In this document: positions 1-6,653 of the stretch, piece after piece
How positions within the stretch are numbered: the stretch's first letter is position 1
Layout: each line of letters begins with the position of its first letter
Assembly (NCBI GenBank): GCA_013816275.1
Contig: JACDER010000038.1
Span: 1-8,562 of the forward strand
DNA from: Actinomycetota bacterium
GTDB lineage: Bacteria; Actinomycetota; Thermoleophilia; Gaiellales; Gaiellaceae
Length of the DNA: 8,562 nt
Direction: 5' to 3'
Program-made: the position numbers and the translations under genes
Notes under the pieces: model-generated
What the model was told of the DNA's origin: nothing
The model's input: the letters and a program-made list of their open reading frames with translations, nothing else
Database searches by the model: none

Positions 1-1237
1 GCGACCGGCCCGACGAGGCGGCGTTCTTGACGATCTCGCTCGCCTTGTCGTAGCCGATGTACGGGTTGAGCGCGGTCGCGGCGGAGAGCGTCAGCTCGGC
101 GTAGCGCTCGGCCCGCTCGACGTTGGCCTCGAGCCCGTCGATGCACTTCTCCGCGAACACGCGCGCCGCAGCGGACAGGAGGTCGATCGACTGGAGGAGG
201 TTGCGGGCGATCACCGGAACGAACACGTTCAGCTCGAAGTGGCCCTGCATCGCGCCGGCCGTGATCGCCGCGTCGTTTCCGATCACCTGCACCGCAACCT
301 GGGTCACGACCTCCGGGATGACCGGGTTCACCTTGCCGGGCATGATCGAGCTCCCCTTCTGGAGCTCGGGGAGGCGCAGCTCGGCGAGCCCCGCCCGCGG
401 GCCTGACCCCATCAGGCGGATGTCGTTCGCGATCTTCGTCAGCGAGACGGCCACGACCTTGAGCGCCCCGGAGGCTTCGACCAGCGCGTCGCGCGCGGCC
501 TGCGCCTCGAACGGGTCGGCCGGCGGAAGGATGCGGAGGCCGGTCTCCTCGGAAAGCTTCCGTCGTGCGCGCGAGGCGAACTCGGGGTGGGTGTTGAGCC
601 CGGTCCCGACCGCGGTTCCCCCGAGCGGGACCTGGGCGACGCGCTCGAGCGTGCTCTCGATCCGCGCCGCTCCCTGCCGGACCTGGGCGGCATAGCCGCC
701 GAACTCCTGTCCCAAGGTGACCGGAACCGCGTCCATCAGGTGAGTGCGTCCGGACTTGACCACGTCGGCGAACTCCGTCGCCTTCTCCTGGAGCGATTCG
801 GCCAGCTCCTCGAGCGCAGGCACGAGCGTGTGGGTGAGCTCGTCGAGCGCAGCGAGATGGACCGCCGTCGGGAAGACGTCGTTCGACGACTGCCCCATGT
901 TCACGTCGTCGTTCGCATGGATGTCGTCGCCCGCGAGCGCGGCGATTACCTCGTTCACGTTCATGTTCGAGGAGGTGCCCGATCCGGTCTGGAAGACGTC
1001 CAGCGGGAACTGGTCGTCGAGCTCGCCCGCAGCGATGCGGTAACCGGCGGCGGCGATGCGCTCGGCCTTGTCCTCGTCGAGCAGGCCGAGCTCGGCATTC
1101 ACGGCCGCGGCCGCGGCCTTGATCCGGCCGAGCCAGCGCGCGACGGGCACCGGAATCGGCTCGCCGGAGACGGGGAAATTCTCGATCGCCTTCCGGGTCT
1201 CCGGGCCCCAGAGCTCCTGGCTTTCCTCCACGCTCAC
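1..1237 (-). CDS. fumC: Class II fumarate hydratase (fumarase C), 3' end cut by window edge
   Basis: Reversible hydration of fumarate to L-malate in the TCA cycle; a cytosolic, homotetrameric, iron-independent enzyme in the family. Reading leftward, 412 residues are visible. The fumarase/aspartase signature GSSIMPGKVNP lies at residues 295-305 and supplies the catalytic Ser loop. SGRTHLMDAVP holds His166. The 130-residue distance from His166 to Ser296 matches E. coli FumC His188 to Ser318, as I recall that numbering. Also present are TGSGTSSNMN, DDVNMGQSSND and, near the end, LNPYIGYDKA. About 45-50 C-terminal residues lie outside the window. The start is GTG at 1237; an in-frame TAG at 1249-1247 prevents anything longer, and a second GTG at 1231 is possible. 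A weak GGTGAG lies 13 nt upstream, inside the end of the DUF4037 gene, which stops only 9 nt before. It is therefore probably the last or a late gene of the erpA-led operon. Confidence in identity is very high. Confidence 0.96.
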   Translation of the reverse strand, partial: MSVEESQELWGPETRKAIENFPVSGEPIPVPVARWLGRIKAAAAAVNAELGLLDEDKAERIAAAGYRIAAGELDDQFPLDVFQTGSGTSSNMNVNEVIAALAGDDIHANDDVNMGQSSNDVFPTAVHLAALDELTHTLVPALEELAESLQEKATEFADVVKSGRTHLMDAVPVTLGQEFGGYAAQVRQGAARIESTLERVAQVPLGGTAVGTGLNTHPEFASRARRKLSEETGLRILPPADPFEAQAARDALVEASGALKVVAVSLTKIANDIRLMGSGPRAGLAELRLPELQKGSSIMPGKVNPVIPEVVTQVAVQVIGNDAAITAGAMQGHFELNVFVPVIARNLLQSIDLLSAAARVFAEKCIDGLEANVERAERYAELTLSAATALNPYIGYDKASEIVKNAASSGRS

Positions 1238-1246
1238 GCTTCGAGT

Positions 1247-2272
1247 CTACTCACCGTAGACGCCTCCCAGCCGGCGCGAGAAAGGGGGATTGCTGAGCAC
1301 GTCGGTCGAGTCGGCGAGCTGGTCGATCGAGCCCACGAGCGGGAGCGAGCGGAGCCACGGATCCGAGATCTCGGCGAGGCAGGCATCCACGAAGCGGCGC
1401 GAGCTGAGGACGCGAAACGGGCGGGTGTAGAAGGGCCGAACCGTGGGCTCGGCGGGCTCGGTGAGGCCGAGAGCGTTGTGCCGGCGGGCAACGGCCTCGA
1501 CCGCTTCGGAGAGCGCATGCTCGCGCGAGGGGTAATCGGTCGCTGCGAGCGCGCGCTCGAGCGGTGAGCCGACCTCCGCCGCCGCCTCGAGCTGTGCGAA
1601 GGCGGAGCCGAGCCACTTCACGTAGGGGGCATAGCGGCGTTCGAGCAGGAAACAGAGCAGCACCAGGTCGCGGGCAAGGCGCGCGGCGAGTATCCGCGAG
1701 CCGAGCTCGTCCCCGACCTCAGCCGTCCTGCCGACGAAGTGCTCCTCTTGATCGAGCCGGCGCCACTGGCACGCGAGCAGCCAGAGCCAGACCTCGCGTG
1801 GGTACCACTCGAGCGACGCACGGAGAGGCTCGAGCTCGCTGAGCCCGTCGTGGAAGACGGCGCCGCGCGTGACGCCGAGCAGGAGCTGCTGGGGCGTCGT
1901 CAGCCAATCACGCGTGGACATGCCGGGGCGCGGGTCGAAACCGAGGTTCTCCTCCAGCCACGGCCCAAGCGGCGTCACCTCGACGTGGTGGACGACCGGC
2001 CTGTCGTCCCAGCCATACCGGACTGGCCAGCCGCGGAACTCGTCGGGAAGACCGGAGTCGATGCGCGCCGCCGTCTGCTCGACATCGGCCTCGACGAACA
2101 CCTGGAGGTGCGGCCCCCAACCGTGGTCCGCGGAACGCTCGGTATCGAAGCCGAGCACGTCGGACCCCCATCCGAGGCGCGCGGCGGAGTGTGGAGTGTC
2201 GCCGACGATCGCGGAGACGACCTCCTCGTAGAAGGCGCGCGCGAGCTCGAGACCCGGGATGAACTCAGTCAA
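1247..2272 (-). CDS. DUF4037 domain-containing protein (nucleotidyltransferase-like)
   Basis: 341 residues of the DUF4037 type, an uncharacterised family common in actinobacteria. The N-terminal part (residues 34-60) has GWGSDVLGFD followed by the DHGWGP block. A Gly-Ser pair 11 residues before an Asp resembles the active-site layout of polymerase-beta-like nucleotidyltransferases, as in aminoglycoside or streptomycin-modifying relatives. The usual second Asp of a DxD pair is Gly here, so catalysis cannot be assumed. The rest is mainly helical and Trp/Arg-rich, including EWYPREVWLWLLACQWRR at about residues 154-171. No signal peptide or membrane segment is evident. The start is TTG at 2272, overlapping the TGA of the upstream reductase in a TTGA. 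This fits translational coupling, and the resulting N-terminus (TEFIPGLELARAFYEEV) matches how I recall the family beginning. Substrate is unknown, and the operon position next to redox and TCA genes does not reveal one. Confidence 0.85.
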   Translation of the reverse strand: MTEFIPGLELARAFYEEVVSAIVGDTPHSAARLGWGSDVLGFDTERSADHGWGPHLQVFVEADVEQTAARIDSGLPDEFRGWPVRYGWDDRPVVHHVEVTPLGPWLEENLGFDPRPGMSTRDWLTTPQQLLLGVTRGAVFHDGLSELEPLRASLEWYPREVWLWLLACQWRRLDQEEHFVGRTAEVGDELGSRILAARLARDLVLLCFLLERRYAPYVKWLGSAFAQLEAAAEVGSPLERALAATDYPSREHALSEAVEAVARRHNALGLTEPAEPTVRPFYTRPFRVLSSRRFVDACLAEISDPWLRSLPLVGSIDQLADSTDVLSNPPFSRRLGGVYGE

Positions 2273-3279
2273 TCCGTGGAGTACTTCGGCTGGACCTTCT
2301 CGCCCCGGATCTGGGCAACGGCGTTGTTCGCGGCGATCGCGGCCTCACCCATGCCGATCGTGATCAGGGTGATCTTGCCGGGGTAGCCTGCGACATCCCC
2401 TGCGGCGTAGACGCGCGTCAGATTGGTCTCGCACGTCATCGGGTCGATCCGGATCTGCCGCTTTCCCTCCAGATCGAGGCCCCACTCGGCGATCGCGCCG
2501 AGGTGAGAGTGGAAGCCAAGCAAAGTAATCAGGGCGTCGCAGTCGATGCGCTCGAACTCACTCGTGGCCGTGTTCTCGACCGTCACGGCCTGGATCTGGC
2601 CGTCGCCGTGGATCTCGCGCACCTCGTAGGGAGTGAGGATGCGAACCCGGCCCTCCTCCTCGAGGGCGCGTGCCTCGTTCACCGACGACTCGAGCGCCCG
2701 GAAGCGGTCGCGCCGATGGATGAGCGCGATCGGATGCGCTGCGGTGTCCTGGAGGCCGAGCGTCCAGTCGAGCGCCGAGTCGCCGCCCCCGATGATGATG
2801 CAGCGACGGTCGCGGAAGACCTCCTTCTCGCGCACGAAGTAGTGCAGGCCGCGTCCTTCCCATTCCTCGATCCCGTCGATGCCGAGGGTGCGCGGCTCGA
2901 ACGCGCCGTGGCCGGCCGTGATGATCAGCGCCCGCGAGAGGTACGGGCCGCCCTTGTTGGTCGAGACGGCGAGCAGCTCCTCGCCGTTCTCATCGATCCG
3001 TTCGAGGGTCTGCACTTCTTCGCCGAGGCGGACGTCGGCGCCGTACTGGAGCCCCTGCTCGGCGCAACGGTCGACGAGCTCCTGAGCGAGGATCTTCGGG
3101 TAACCCGCGACGTCGTAGACGTGCTTCTCGGGATAGACCGCGGCCACCTGGCCGCCCAGCTGCTCGAGGCTCTCGATAATGCGAACGGAGGCGTCGCGGT
3201 GCCCCGCGTAGTACGCGGCCGCCAGCCCGCTGGGGCCGGCACCGAGGACGGTGATGTCGACGACTTGGTCGGGGCTCAA
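2269..3279 (-). CDS. Ferredoxin/flavodoxin-NADP+ reductase, thioredoxin-reductase-like (YumC type)
   Basis: FAD enzyme of 336 residues that moves electrons between NADP(H) and ferredoxin or flavodoxin in the cytosol. The FAD-binding GAGPSG is at residues 13-18 and LGGQ at 41-44. The NADPH-binding Rossmann motif GGGDSALDW is at 164-172, with HRRDRFRA following at 188-195 (Arg pair for the 2'-phosphate). The second FAD motif is YAAGDVAGYPGK at 291-302. A true thioredoxin reductase would carry a CxxC just before the NADPH motif. Here that region reads HYFVREKEVFRDRR, with no cysteine pair, and the C-terminal block KITLITIGMGEAAIAAN is typical of the FNR branch. The start is TTG at 3279, with no clear Shine-Dalgarno; a 17-nt palindrome sits just upstream. 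It follows erpA by 36 nt and overlaps the DUF4037 gene by 4 nt. Bacillus YumC and Chlorobaculum FNR are characterised relatives. Which ferredoxin it uses cannot be seen here. Confidence 0.9.
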   Translation of the reverse strand: MSPDQVVDITVLGAGPSGLAAAYYAGHRDASVRIIESLEQLGGQVAAVYPEKHVYDVAGYPKILAQELVDRCAEQGLQYGADVRLGEEVQTLERIDENGEELLAVSTNKGGPYLSRALIITAGHGAFEPRTLGIDGIEEWEGRGLHYFVREKEVFRDRRCIIIGGGDSALDWTLGLQDTAAHPIALIHRRDRFRALESSVNEARALEEEGRVRILTPYEVREIHGDGQIQAVTVENTATSEFERIDCDALITLLGFHSHLGAIAEWGLDLEGKRQIRIDPMTCETNLTRVYAAGDVAGYPGKITLITIGMGEAAIAANNAVAQIRGEKVQPKYSTD

Positions 3280-3280
3280 A

Positions 3281-3297
3281 CTAGAGCGGAACTCTAG
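3281..3297. repeat. Palindrome in the erpA-reductase gap
   Basis: CTAGAG (3281-3286), a CGGAA spacer and CTCTAG (3292-3297) form a perfect 6-bp inverted repeat. It lies 2 nt upstream of the TTG start of the reductase. It is AT-richer than its surroundings and contains CTAG twice, a tetranucleotide that is rare in many GC-rich genomes. In mRNA it would form a short hairpin where a ribosome-binding site is expected; as DNA it could be a small operator. Function is inference only. Confidence 0.4.
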
Positions 3298-3315
3298 AGG
3301 GTGAGGCGAGCCCTA

Positions 3316-3720
3316 TTAGTGCGAGCAGCCGGAGCCGCAGCCGCCGGCGGTGTCGGAAGGCGCTTCGCCCTCCTCGACCTGGAACGAGTGCCCGCAGCCG
3401 CACGCGGCGGTCGCGTTCGGGTTCTCGATCTTGAAGCCGGACTCCTGCAGCCCGTTCAGGAAGTCGATCGATGCGCCCTGGAGGTACGGCGCGCTGTACG
3501 GATCGACGACGACGTCGACGCCGTGGAGGTGGAACTCGTGGTCGCCTTCCTGGGCGCCGCGGTCGAAGCCGAGCGCGTATTCGAAGCCCGAGCAGCCGCC
3601 GCCCTGGACGGCGACGCGCAGAACCGCGACCTCGTTCTCCTCGGCCATGAGCTGCTTGATCTTGTCCGCAGCAGCCTGGGTGATCGTGATCAGCGTGTCT
3701 GAGCGCTCGATGGTGGCCAT
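3316..3720 (-). CDS. erpA: Iron-sulfur cluster insertion protein, ErpA/HesB/IscA family
   Basis: A-type Fe-S carrier that accepts clusters from the assembly scaffold and passes them to apo-proteins in the cytosol. With the ATG at 3720 it has 134 residues. The family's three ligand cysteines are visible: Cys43 in GGGCSGFEY, and Cys107 and Cys109 in ACGCGHSF. The HesB fold region spans about residues 10-112. After it comes an acidic stretch and an added tail ending GGCGSGCSH, with two extra cysteines (128 and 132). A longer in-frame version from GTG 3750 exists. I prefer ATG 3720 because its product begins MATIERSDTLITITQAA like relatives, and because an extended -10 sits at the spacing expected for a leaderless mRNA starting there. 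It is the first gene of the leftward operon and diverges from nuoA. Complex I carries many Fe-S clusters, so a role in maturing it is plausible but not shown. IscA or SufA would be alternative names. Confidence 0.9.
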   Translation of the reverse strand: MATIERSDTLITITQAAADKIKQLMAEENEVAVLRVAVQGGGCSGFEYALGFDRGAQEGDHEFHLHGVDVVVDPYSAPYLQGASIDFLNGLQESGFKIENPNATAACGCGHSFQVEEGEAPSDTAGGCGSGCSH

Positions 3721-3726
3721 GCGGCC

Positions 3727-3735
3727 ATGGTAGCA
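3727..3735 (-). promoter_or_regulatory. Candidate extended -10 for erpA (leaderless start)
   Basis: On the minus strand TGC-TACCAT fits the extended -10 form TGn-TAnnnT. It ends 6 nt before the A of the erpA ATG, so transcription would begin at or within a base of the start codon. No Shine-Dalgarno is visible before this ATG, which agrees with a leaderless mRNA, a common arrangement in actinobacteria. No convincing -35 hexamer is seen. Confidence 0.35.
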
Positions 3736-3857
3736 ACGTGCCCGGCCCACTCATAGGCGGAATACCAGGCCGCACGGGTCGTTGCGCTGAACTCCACACT
3801 TTGTAACACCCGCTGCCAGCACGGTTGAGCCGTTTTTCGGCCGGTTCGTGCCTCCTC

Positions 3858-3866
3858 TGCTAACGT
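3858..3866 (+). promoter_or_regulatory. Candidate extended -10 for the nuo operon
   Basis: TGC-TAACGT matches the extended -10 pattern TGn-TAnnnT. It would start transcription near 3873 and give a leader of roughly 25-35 nt containing the nuoA ribosome-binding purines. No good -35 is present at 16-18 nt. The surrounding region (3751-3896) is the only gene-free DNA between the divergent erpA and nuoA genes. Besides this it holds only a weak GCCG-TTTTT-CGGC hairpin at 3829-3841. Confidence 0.35.
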
Positions 3867-3884
3867 CCCGGCTCCGGCGGAGAC

Positions 3885-3897
3885 GAGAGGCTGGAGG
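3885..3897 (+). promoter_or_regulatory. Two Shine-Dalgarno candidates that decide the nuoA start
   Basis: GAGAGG at 3885-3890 lies 6 nt before GTG 3897. GGAGG at 3893-3897 lies 11 nt before the in-frame ATG 3909. The first has the better spacing, so GTG 3897 is taken as the start. The second is the stronger motif but is placed far from the ATG. The two options differ by only four residues. Confidence 0.45.
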
Positions 3898-4271
3898 TGC
3901 TCGGCGCGATGCTCGACAGGTGGCTCCCGTTCCTCATCTACGGGCTCTTCGCGGCCGCGATTCCGACGTCGATGATCGCGCTCTCGTTCCTGCTCGCCAC
4001 GAAGCCGAGCCGGCGCACGCGAGCCCGAACGATCCCCTTCGAGTCGGGCGTTTCGACGGGGCCGCTGCCGCACCAGCGGTTCACGATCAGCTTCTACCTG
4101 ACGGCGATGCTCTTCATCGTCTTCGACATCGAGATCGTGTTCCTGTACCCGCTCGCGATCATCCTCCACAAGCTCGCCTGGTTCGGATTCTCCGAGCTCG
4201 CGTTCTTCATCGTGATCCTCGCCCTCGCCTACGTATACGTCTGGCGTAAGGGAGCACTCGAATGGCGCTGA
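3897..4271 (+). CDS. nuoA: NADH-quinone oxidoreductase subunit A (NuoA/ND3)
   Basis: Small membrane subunit of complex I, at the junction between the peripheral arm and the proton-pumping membrane arm. It has 124 residues from GTG 3897, or 120 from ATG 3909. Three membrane helices are apparent at about residues 10-34, 64-90 and 97-115. The long loop between helices 1 and 2 carries IPFESG (residues 46-51), the ND3 loop motif in the same Ser form I recall from E. coli Nuo[16 protein letters not shown] (66-80) has the conserved Asp77 and Glu79 of helix 2. It is the first nuo gene, 176 nt from the divergent erpA ATG. Its last ten bases overlap the start of nuoB. A Gly/Arg/Thr-rich stretch (residues 36-45, [10 protein letters not shown]) is the basic cytoplasmic segment expected after helix 1. 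Confidence 0.96.
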   Translation: MLGAMLDRWLPFLIYGLFAAAIPTSMIALSFLLATKPSRRTRARTIPFESGVSTGPLPHQRFTISFYLTAMLFIVFDIEIVFLYPLAIILHKLAWFGFSELAFFIVILALAYVYVWRKGALEWR

Positions 4272-4840
4272 ACAAACGGCTCGCCGACTACGGCCTCAAG
4301 AGCGAGCGCGTCCTCTGGCGCGGCAAGGGGCCGGGCGTGTTCGAGAACGAGCTCGGCGATCTCGAGGACAAGCTGATGCTGACGACCGTGGACAAGGCCA
4401 TCGCCTGGGCGCAGGGGAGCTCGATCTGGCCGGACACCTTCGGCCTCGCCTGCTGCGCGATCGAGATGATGTCGATCGTCTCGGCGCGCTATGACATCGC
4501 GCGCTTCGGCGCCGAGGTCTTCCGCTCGTCGCCGCGGCAGGCCGACCTGCTGATCGTCTCCGGCCGCGTCGCCCACAAGATGGCCGCGCCGCTGCGCCAG
4601 ATCTACGACCAGATGCTCGAGCCGAAGTGGGTGATCGCGATGGGCGCGTGCGCGAGCTCGGGCGGGATGTTCAACAACTACACCGTCCTCCAGGGAGTGG
4701 ACAAGATCGTCGCCGTCGACGTCCACGTCCCCGGATGCCCGCCGCGGCCGGAGGCGCTGATCGAGGGCATCGTGCGGCTCCAGGAGAAGATCAAGGCGGG
4801 CGTGCCGGCTGCTTACGACATCCGCGGGGTCGCGAGTTGA
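4262..4840 (+). CDS. nuoB: NADH-quinone oxidoreductase subunit B (NuoB/PSST)
   Basis: Peripheral-arm subunit that binds cluster N2, the last [4Fe-4S] centre before quinone. It has 192 residues. The four ligands are visible: the tandem Cys64-Cys65 in [10 protein letters not shown], Cys130 in [11 protein letters not shown] and Cys159 in [11 protein letters not shown]. The segment [22 protein letters not shown] follows the CC motif as in the family. The start ATG at 4262 has an excellent ribosome-binding site, AAGGGAG at 4248-4254, 7 nt upstream and inside nuoA. The N-terminal 40 residues are variable and polar. The TGA overlaps the nuoC TTG. No odd features; length and motifs are standard. Confidence 0.97.
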   Translation: MALNKRLADYGLKSERVLWRGKGPGVFENELGDLEDKLMLTTVDKAIAWAQGSSIWPDTFGLACCAIEMMSIVSARYDIARFGAEVFRSSPRQADLLIVSGRVAHKMAAPLRQIYDQMLEPKWVIAMGACASSGGMFNNYTVLQGVDKIVAVDVHVPGCPPRPEALIEGIVRLQEKIKAGVPAAYDIRGVAS

Positions 4841-5385
4841 CCTACGAGGGAGTCCCCGGGCTCGTCGAGACCAAGGAGGGGTACGGCGAGACCACGCTGA
4901 TCGTCGATCCCGCCCGCCTGCGCGAGGCCTGCTTCTACCTGCGCGACGAGGAGGGCTTCAACTTCCTCTCCGACGTCACGGCCGCCGACTACCTCGGCTG
5001 GCCGCAGACGAAGGAGGCGGTCGCCGGCTACAAGGGCTCCGCGGCCGGCCGCAACATCAACTCGCCCGGCTCGTGGGGGCTTGCGCGGCTCCCCGAACCG
5101 CGGCCCAGCCGCTTCTGCATGAACTACCACTTGCTGGCGGTTCCCGCCGGGACGCGCGTCCGCGTCCAGGCCTGGGTCGAGGACGGCGACCCGGTCCAGA
5201 GCGTCGTCAACGTCTGGCCGACCGCCGACTGGCACGAGCGCGAGGCCTTCGACATGATGGGGATCCCCTTCGAAGGCCACCCGAACCTCCGTCGCATCCT
5301 GATGGACGACGACTGGGAAGGCCATCCCCTTCGCAAGGACTATCCGATCGGCGGCGAGCCTGTCCGGTTCTCGGGGGACGAGTGA
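4837..5385 (+). CDS. nuoC: NADH-quinone oxidoreductase subunit C (NuoC, 30 kDa)
   Basis: Peripheral-arm scaffold subunit next to NuoD, with no cofactor of its own. It has 182 residues from TTG 4837. The 30-kDa signature is clear near the C-terminus: [18 protein letters not shown] (132-149), then [20 protein letters not shown] (151-170). The frame stays open far upstream inside nuoB, but that part is Arg/Pro-rich out-of-frame nuoB sequence. TTG 4837 is chosen because it forms a TTGA overlap with the nuoB stop and has GGGG 7 nt upstream. Between DYLG (51-54) and [10 protein letters not shown] (93-102) is a longer insert, rich in Gly, Ser and Pro ([18 protein letters not shown]), than in the E. 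coli or Thermus proteins as I recall them. Separate nuoC and nuoD differ from the fused NuoCD of E. coli. Its stop overlaps the nuoD GTG. Confidence 0.94.
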   Translation: MTYEGVPGLVETKEGYGETTLIVDPARLREACFYLRDEEGFNFLSDVTAADYLGWPQTKEAVAGYKGSAAGRNINSPGSWGLARLPEPRPSRFCMNYHLLAVPAGTRVRVQAWVEDGDPVQSVVNVWPTADWHEREAFDMMGIPFEGHPNLRRILMDDDWEGHPLRKDYPIGGEPVRFSGDE

Positions 5386-6653
5386 CGATCGCGCCCGACA
5401 AGCCGGCGATCTACCGCGGGACGCGCATCCCCTCGCCGATCCCGACCGTCCTCCAGGTCGACCCGTCACTGCGTGTGGACGACGACATCCTCCAGGTCAA
5501 CTTCGGCCCCAACCATCCCTCCACGCACGGCGTCCTCCGCCTGATCGTCGACCTCGACGGCGAGAGCGTCGTCGGGCTCGAGGCCGTGATCGGTTACCTC
5601 CACACCGGCTTCGAGAAGAACATGGAGCACAAGACGTGGTGGAAGGCGATCACGTACCCCGGGCGGATCGACTACCTCTCCTTCCAGAACAACGAGCTCG
5701 TCTTCGTGCTCGCGATCGAGAAGCTGCTCGGGCTCGAGACCCCGCCGAAGGCGTCGTGGATGCGCATGCTCCTGTGCGAGCTGAACCGGATCCACTCGCA
5801 TCTCGTCTGGCTCGCGACGGCCGCTCTCGAGCTCGGTGCGATCTCGATGTTCTGGTACTGCTTCCGCGAGCGCGAGCGCATTCTCGATCTGTTCGAGCTC
5901 TGCTGCGGCACGCGCATGCACACGCGCTACTTCCAGGCCGGCGGGCTCGCCGAGGACATTCCGCGCGGGTTCTTCCCCGAGTGCCGCGCCTTCGTCGGTC
6001 GGATGCCGGGCGCTGTCGACGAGTACGAGACGATCATCGACCGCAACGCGATCTGGCTGGAGCGGACGAAGGGGCTCGGGTTGCTCTCCGCAGCCGACGC
6101 GATCGCGCTCGGGCAGTCCGGGCCCGTGCTGCGAGCGTCCGGCGTCGACTGGGACCTGCGCAAGGCCGAGCCGTACCTCGCCTACGACGAGGTCGAGTTC
6201 CGCGTTCCCGTCTACTACAACGGCGACGTCTACGACCGCTACCGCGTCCACATGGACGAAATGCGTGAGTCGACCCGCATCGTCGACCAGGCGCTCGATC
6301 GGCTCGAGCAGATGCAGGGCGACCCCTGGATCGTGGACGACCGGCGAGTCGTCTTGCCGCCGCGGCACGAGCTCCATACGTCCATGGAGTCGCTGATCCA
6401 TCACTTCAAGATCGTCACGGAGGGGTACCGCGTCCCCGAGGGCGAGGTCTACACGGTGGTCGAGTCTTCCCGCGGCGAGCTCGGCTGCTACGTCGTCTCG
6501 AGCGGGGGGCCGAAGCCGTGGCGGGTCAAGTTCCGGGCGCCGTCGCTCGTCGCGCTCGAGGCCACGGCGACCTGCATGTCCGATGCGCTCGTCGCCGACC
6601 TGATCGCGATCGTCGGCTCGCTCGACACCGTGATGGGAGAGGTCGACCGGTGA
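5382..6653 (+). CDS. nuoD: NADH-quinone oxidoreductase subunit D (NuoD, 49 kDa)
   Basis: Quinone-binding subunit of the peripheral arm, 423 residues from GTG 5382. [10 protein letters not shown] (45-54) and [13 protein letters not shown] (71-83) are the N-terminal family motifs. His49 and Tyr98 (in RIDYLSF) are spaced 49 residues apart, as are the quinone-headgroup ligands His38 and Tyr87 that I recall for Thermus Nqo4. The middle block NRIHSHLVW and the region [17 protein letters not shown] are typical. The C-terminus has [16 protein letters not shown] (361-376) and ends [12 protein letters not shown], as the family does. The long open frame upstream to 5073 is out-of-frame nuoC and is not used. 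GTG 5382 overlaps the nuoC stop as GTGA and has GGGGGA just upstream. After its stop the operon is interrupted by an unusual 166-nt spacer before nuoE. Confidence 0.97.
   Translation: MTIAPDKPAIYRGTRIPSPIPTVLQVDPSLRVDDDILQVNFGPNHPSTHGVLRLIVDLDGESVVGLEAVIGYLHTGFEKNMEHKTWWKAITYPGRIDYLSFQNNELVFVLAIEKLLGLETPPKASWMRMLLCELNRIHSHLVWLATAALELGAISMFWYCFRERERILDLFELCCGTRMHTRYFQAGGLAEDIPRGFFPECRAFVGRMPGAVDEYETIIDRNAIWLERTKGLGLLSAADAIALGQSGPVLRASGVDWDLRKAEPYLAYDEVEFRVPVYYNGDVYDRYRVHMDEMRESTRIVDQALDRLEQMQGDPWIVDDRRVVLPPRHELHTSMESLIHHFKIVTEGYRVPEGEVYTVVESSRGELGCYVVSSGGPKPWRVKFRAPSLVALEATATCMSDALVADLIAIVGSLDTVMGEVDR

Noticed and set aside
587..1567. 326-codon plus-strand frame opposite fumC and the DUF4037 gene
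   Set aside because: Crosses the boundary of two real minus-strand genes and has shadow composition. The fumarase motifs on the other strand are decisive.
2503..3297. 264-codon plus-strand frame opposite the ferredoxin-NADP reductase
   Set aside because: Antisense to a complete FAD/NADPH enzyme, with no motif of its own.
3721..3750. Ten-residue N-terminal extension of ErpA from GTG 3750
   Set aside because: It would place the candidate -10 inside the coding region. The family-like N-terminus starts at ATG 3720, and no Shine-Dalgarno precedes the GTG.
3821..3837. ACGGT-TGA-GCCGT followed by a T run, as an intrinsic terminator
   Set aside because: The stem is only five pairs including a G-T wobble. 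It lies between divergent promoters where no plus-strand transcript needs to end, so it is probably chance.
5466..6404. 312-codon open frame on the minus strand opposite nuoD
   Set aside because: Same mirror-frame effect: Val/Asp/Arg/Glu-rich product with no domain, over a well-supported NuoD.
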